A DNA stretch of 64,000 nucleotides, taken from NCBI RefSeq assembly GCF_947493125.1, contig NZ_CANLQB010000007.1, forward strand, positions 248,001 through 312,000, given 5' to 3'. The DNA is from an uncultured Roseobacter sp. GTDB lineage: Bacteria > Pseudomonadota > Alphaproteobacteria > Rhodobacterales > Rhodobacteraceae. The position numbers were made by a program, and so were the translations under genes. The notes under the pieces were generated by a model. The model was not told where the DNA came from and made no database searches. It saw nothing but the letters and a program-made list of their open reading frames with translations. Shown here in pieces: positions 63,052-64,000 of this stretch; the stretch's first letter is position 1, and each line of letters opens with the position of its first letter.

Positions 63052-63966
63052 ATGCAGCAAGATCTCAAACCAATCCGGGTGTTCCTCGCGGTGGCGCGCC
63101 TGCAAAGCTTTGCCGCCGCCGCCAGGTCGCTTGCGATGACCCCTGCGTCCGCAACGCGCATCGTCGCCAAACTCGAAGAGGAGCTTGGTCAACAACTGCT
63201 GCTCCGGACCACCCGACAGGTCTCCCTGACATCCACCGGCGCGCTGGTGGCCGCACGCTATCAGCCCCTTGTCGAGGCGTTCGATCAGGTGAGGGCCGAA
63301 CTGGACCGGGAGATGCAGCCGCACCGCGGGCGTCTGTCCATCAACGCACCGATGGCCTTTGGCCTCCGGCTGATGCCGGGCCTGATCGACAGCTTTCAGC
63401 TGGCATATCCGAACATCGACCTGACCATCCGCCTCACGGACCGGCTCGTCGATATCGTCTCCGAGGCCTGCGATCTGGCCATCCGCGTATCGGAGCCGCC
63501 AACCGACAAGTCCACCATCTGGCGGAAGCTCTGCGAAGTTCCGATGCGCGCGGTCGCCGCGCCGTCCCTCTTCGCGCGCGTTCCACGACCGGATACGCCG
63601 GACGATCTGGAGCGACGCCTGTGTCTCTCCTATGGTGAGACCATGGACGGCGAAGTCTGGCGCTTTCAGAAGGGCGGTGTGAAACGGGCGGTCACCGCGG
63701 GACACGCCATTCACTCCAACAACGGCGATCTGCTCTATCGTCTGGCCCGGCGGGGCGTAGGCATCGTTGTCTTGCCGGAGTTCCACGTGGCGGATGGCTT
63801 AAGGAGCGGAGAGGTCGAAGCGGTCCTTCCGGACTGGGATCTGCCGTCGCTTTGGCTGTCGCTCTACTACCCGCCCTACGAGGCGCTGCCTCCCCTGGTG
63901 GCAACCTTCACGGACTTCTTCGAAGCCTATCTGGCCGAGGAGAGTGGGTTCGCCTTCCAGACCTAG
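63052..63966 (+). CDS. LysR-family transcriptional regulator of quinone-type genes (inferred)
   Basis: 304 residues from the ATG at 63052; the track start is upstream. The helix-turn-helix is LKPIRVFLAVARLQSFAAAA and MTPASATRIVAKLEEELGQQ, LLLRTTRQVSLTSTG. The effector domain has GRLSINAPMAFGLRLMPGLI and PNIDLTIRLTDRLVDIVSEA. It is divergent from mhqO-like/mhqD-like genes and likely controls them. In some bacteria a MarR or Rrf2 regulator does this job; here it is LysR. Confidence 0.93.
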   Translation: MQQDLKPIRVFLAVARLQSFAAAARSLAMTPASATRIVAKLEEELGQQLLLRTTRQVSLTSTGALVAARYQPLVEAFDQVRAELDREMQPHRGRLSINAPMAFGLRLMPGLIDSFQLAYPNIDLTIRLTDRLVDIVSEACDLAIRVSEPPTDKSTIWRKLCEVPMRAVAAPSLFARVPRPDTPDDLERRLCLSYGETMDGEVWRFQKGGVKRAVTAGHAIHSNNGDLLYRLARRGVGIVVLPEFHVADGLRSGEVEAVLPDWDLPSLWLSLYYPPYEALPPLVATFTDFFEAYLAEESGFAFQT

Positions 63967-64000
63967 CTTCGTCAGGGTATGGAGCGCGTTTGTACCGATC

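Noticed and set aside
1-64000. CRISPR array or complete insertion sequence
   Set aside because: No regularly spaced repeats and no transposase other than the serine recombinase remnant were seen in any reading.

Overview
The window is high-GC, densely coded DNA, most likely from a member of the Rhodobacteraceae / Roseobacter group (Alphaproteobacteria). I infer this from the family mix (CarD/CdnL, seven-iron ferredoxin FdxA, Suv3-like helicase next to an S4 protein, RpoH, DUF6476-like protein, ligase-associated exonuclease plus ATP-dependent ligase, dispersed his genes in the order hisB-hisH ... hisA-DUF2867-hisF-hisE) and from frequent ATGA start/stop overlaps. No species call is possible from sequence reading alone.

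Layout. 1-1656: the two membrane subunits of a TRAP transporter (small one cut by the window edge). 1653-13665: an accessory stretch with a degraded outer-membrane barrel remnant, a TIR/beta-propeller protein with a broken SLATT-like membrane partner directly upstream, a tandem universal stress protein, about 1.6 kb without recognisable genes, a translationally coupled pair of a GGDEF-EAL enzyme and a separate BLUF blue-light sensor, and a two-gene cassette of unknown function. 13709-22512: an eight-gene leftward operon (GntR/FCD regulator, two peptide ABC ATPases, binding protein, two permeases, gamma-glutamyltransferase-like hydrolase, DUF1028) that reads as uptake and cytoplasmic cleavage of gamma-glutamyl-type peptides. 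22738-30511: small leftward genes and histidine biosynthesis genes, then CoA-binding, zinc-ribbon and rRNA methyltransferase genes. 30624-32151: a tRNA-Tyr beside a truncated, nonsense-disrupted large serine recombinase, the scar of a lost mobile element. 32181-43952: RidA, a putative GT-A-like protein, an O-acetylhomoserine-type sulfhydrylase, a SIMPL protein, an unusual PilM/GspL-to-GspC-like membrane fusion, hpd with a divergent Lrp regulator, a CPA2 antiporter, and cobT/cobS. 44002-57493: CarD, FdxA, S4 protein and Suv3-like helicase, TPR and SCP2/hydrolase genes, a DNA-repair ligase/exonuclease pair, an amidohydrolase, a coiled-coil membrane protein, an M3 oligopeptidase and another membrane protein. 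57810-63966: rpoH with a heat-shock-type promoter, rluD, a small membrane protein, an AEC transporter, and a quinone-detoxification-like MhqD/MhqO pair with divergent LysR regulator.

The most interesting parts are the TIR-propeller/SLATT pair (possible anti-phage or cell-death module, with its membrane gene apparently inactivated), the split BLUF plus GGDEF-EAL module, the unknown two-gene cassette at 10925-13665, and the PilM/GspC-like fusion. All functions are inferred by reading; no database search was run.
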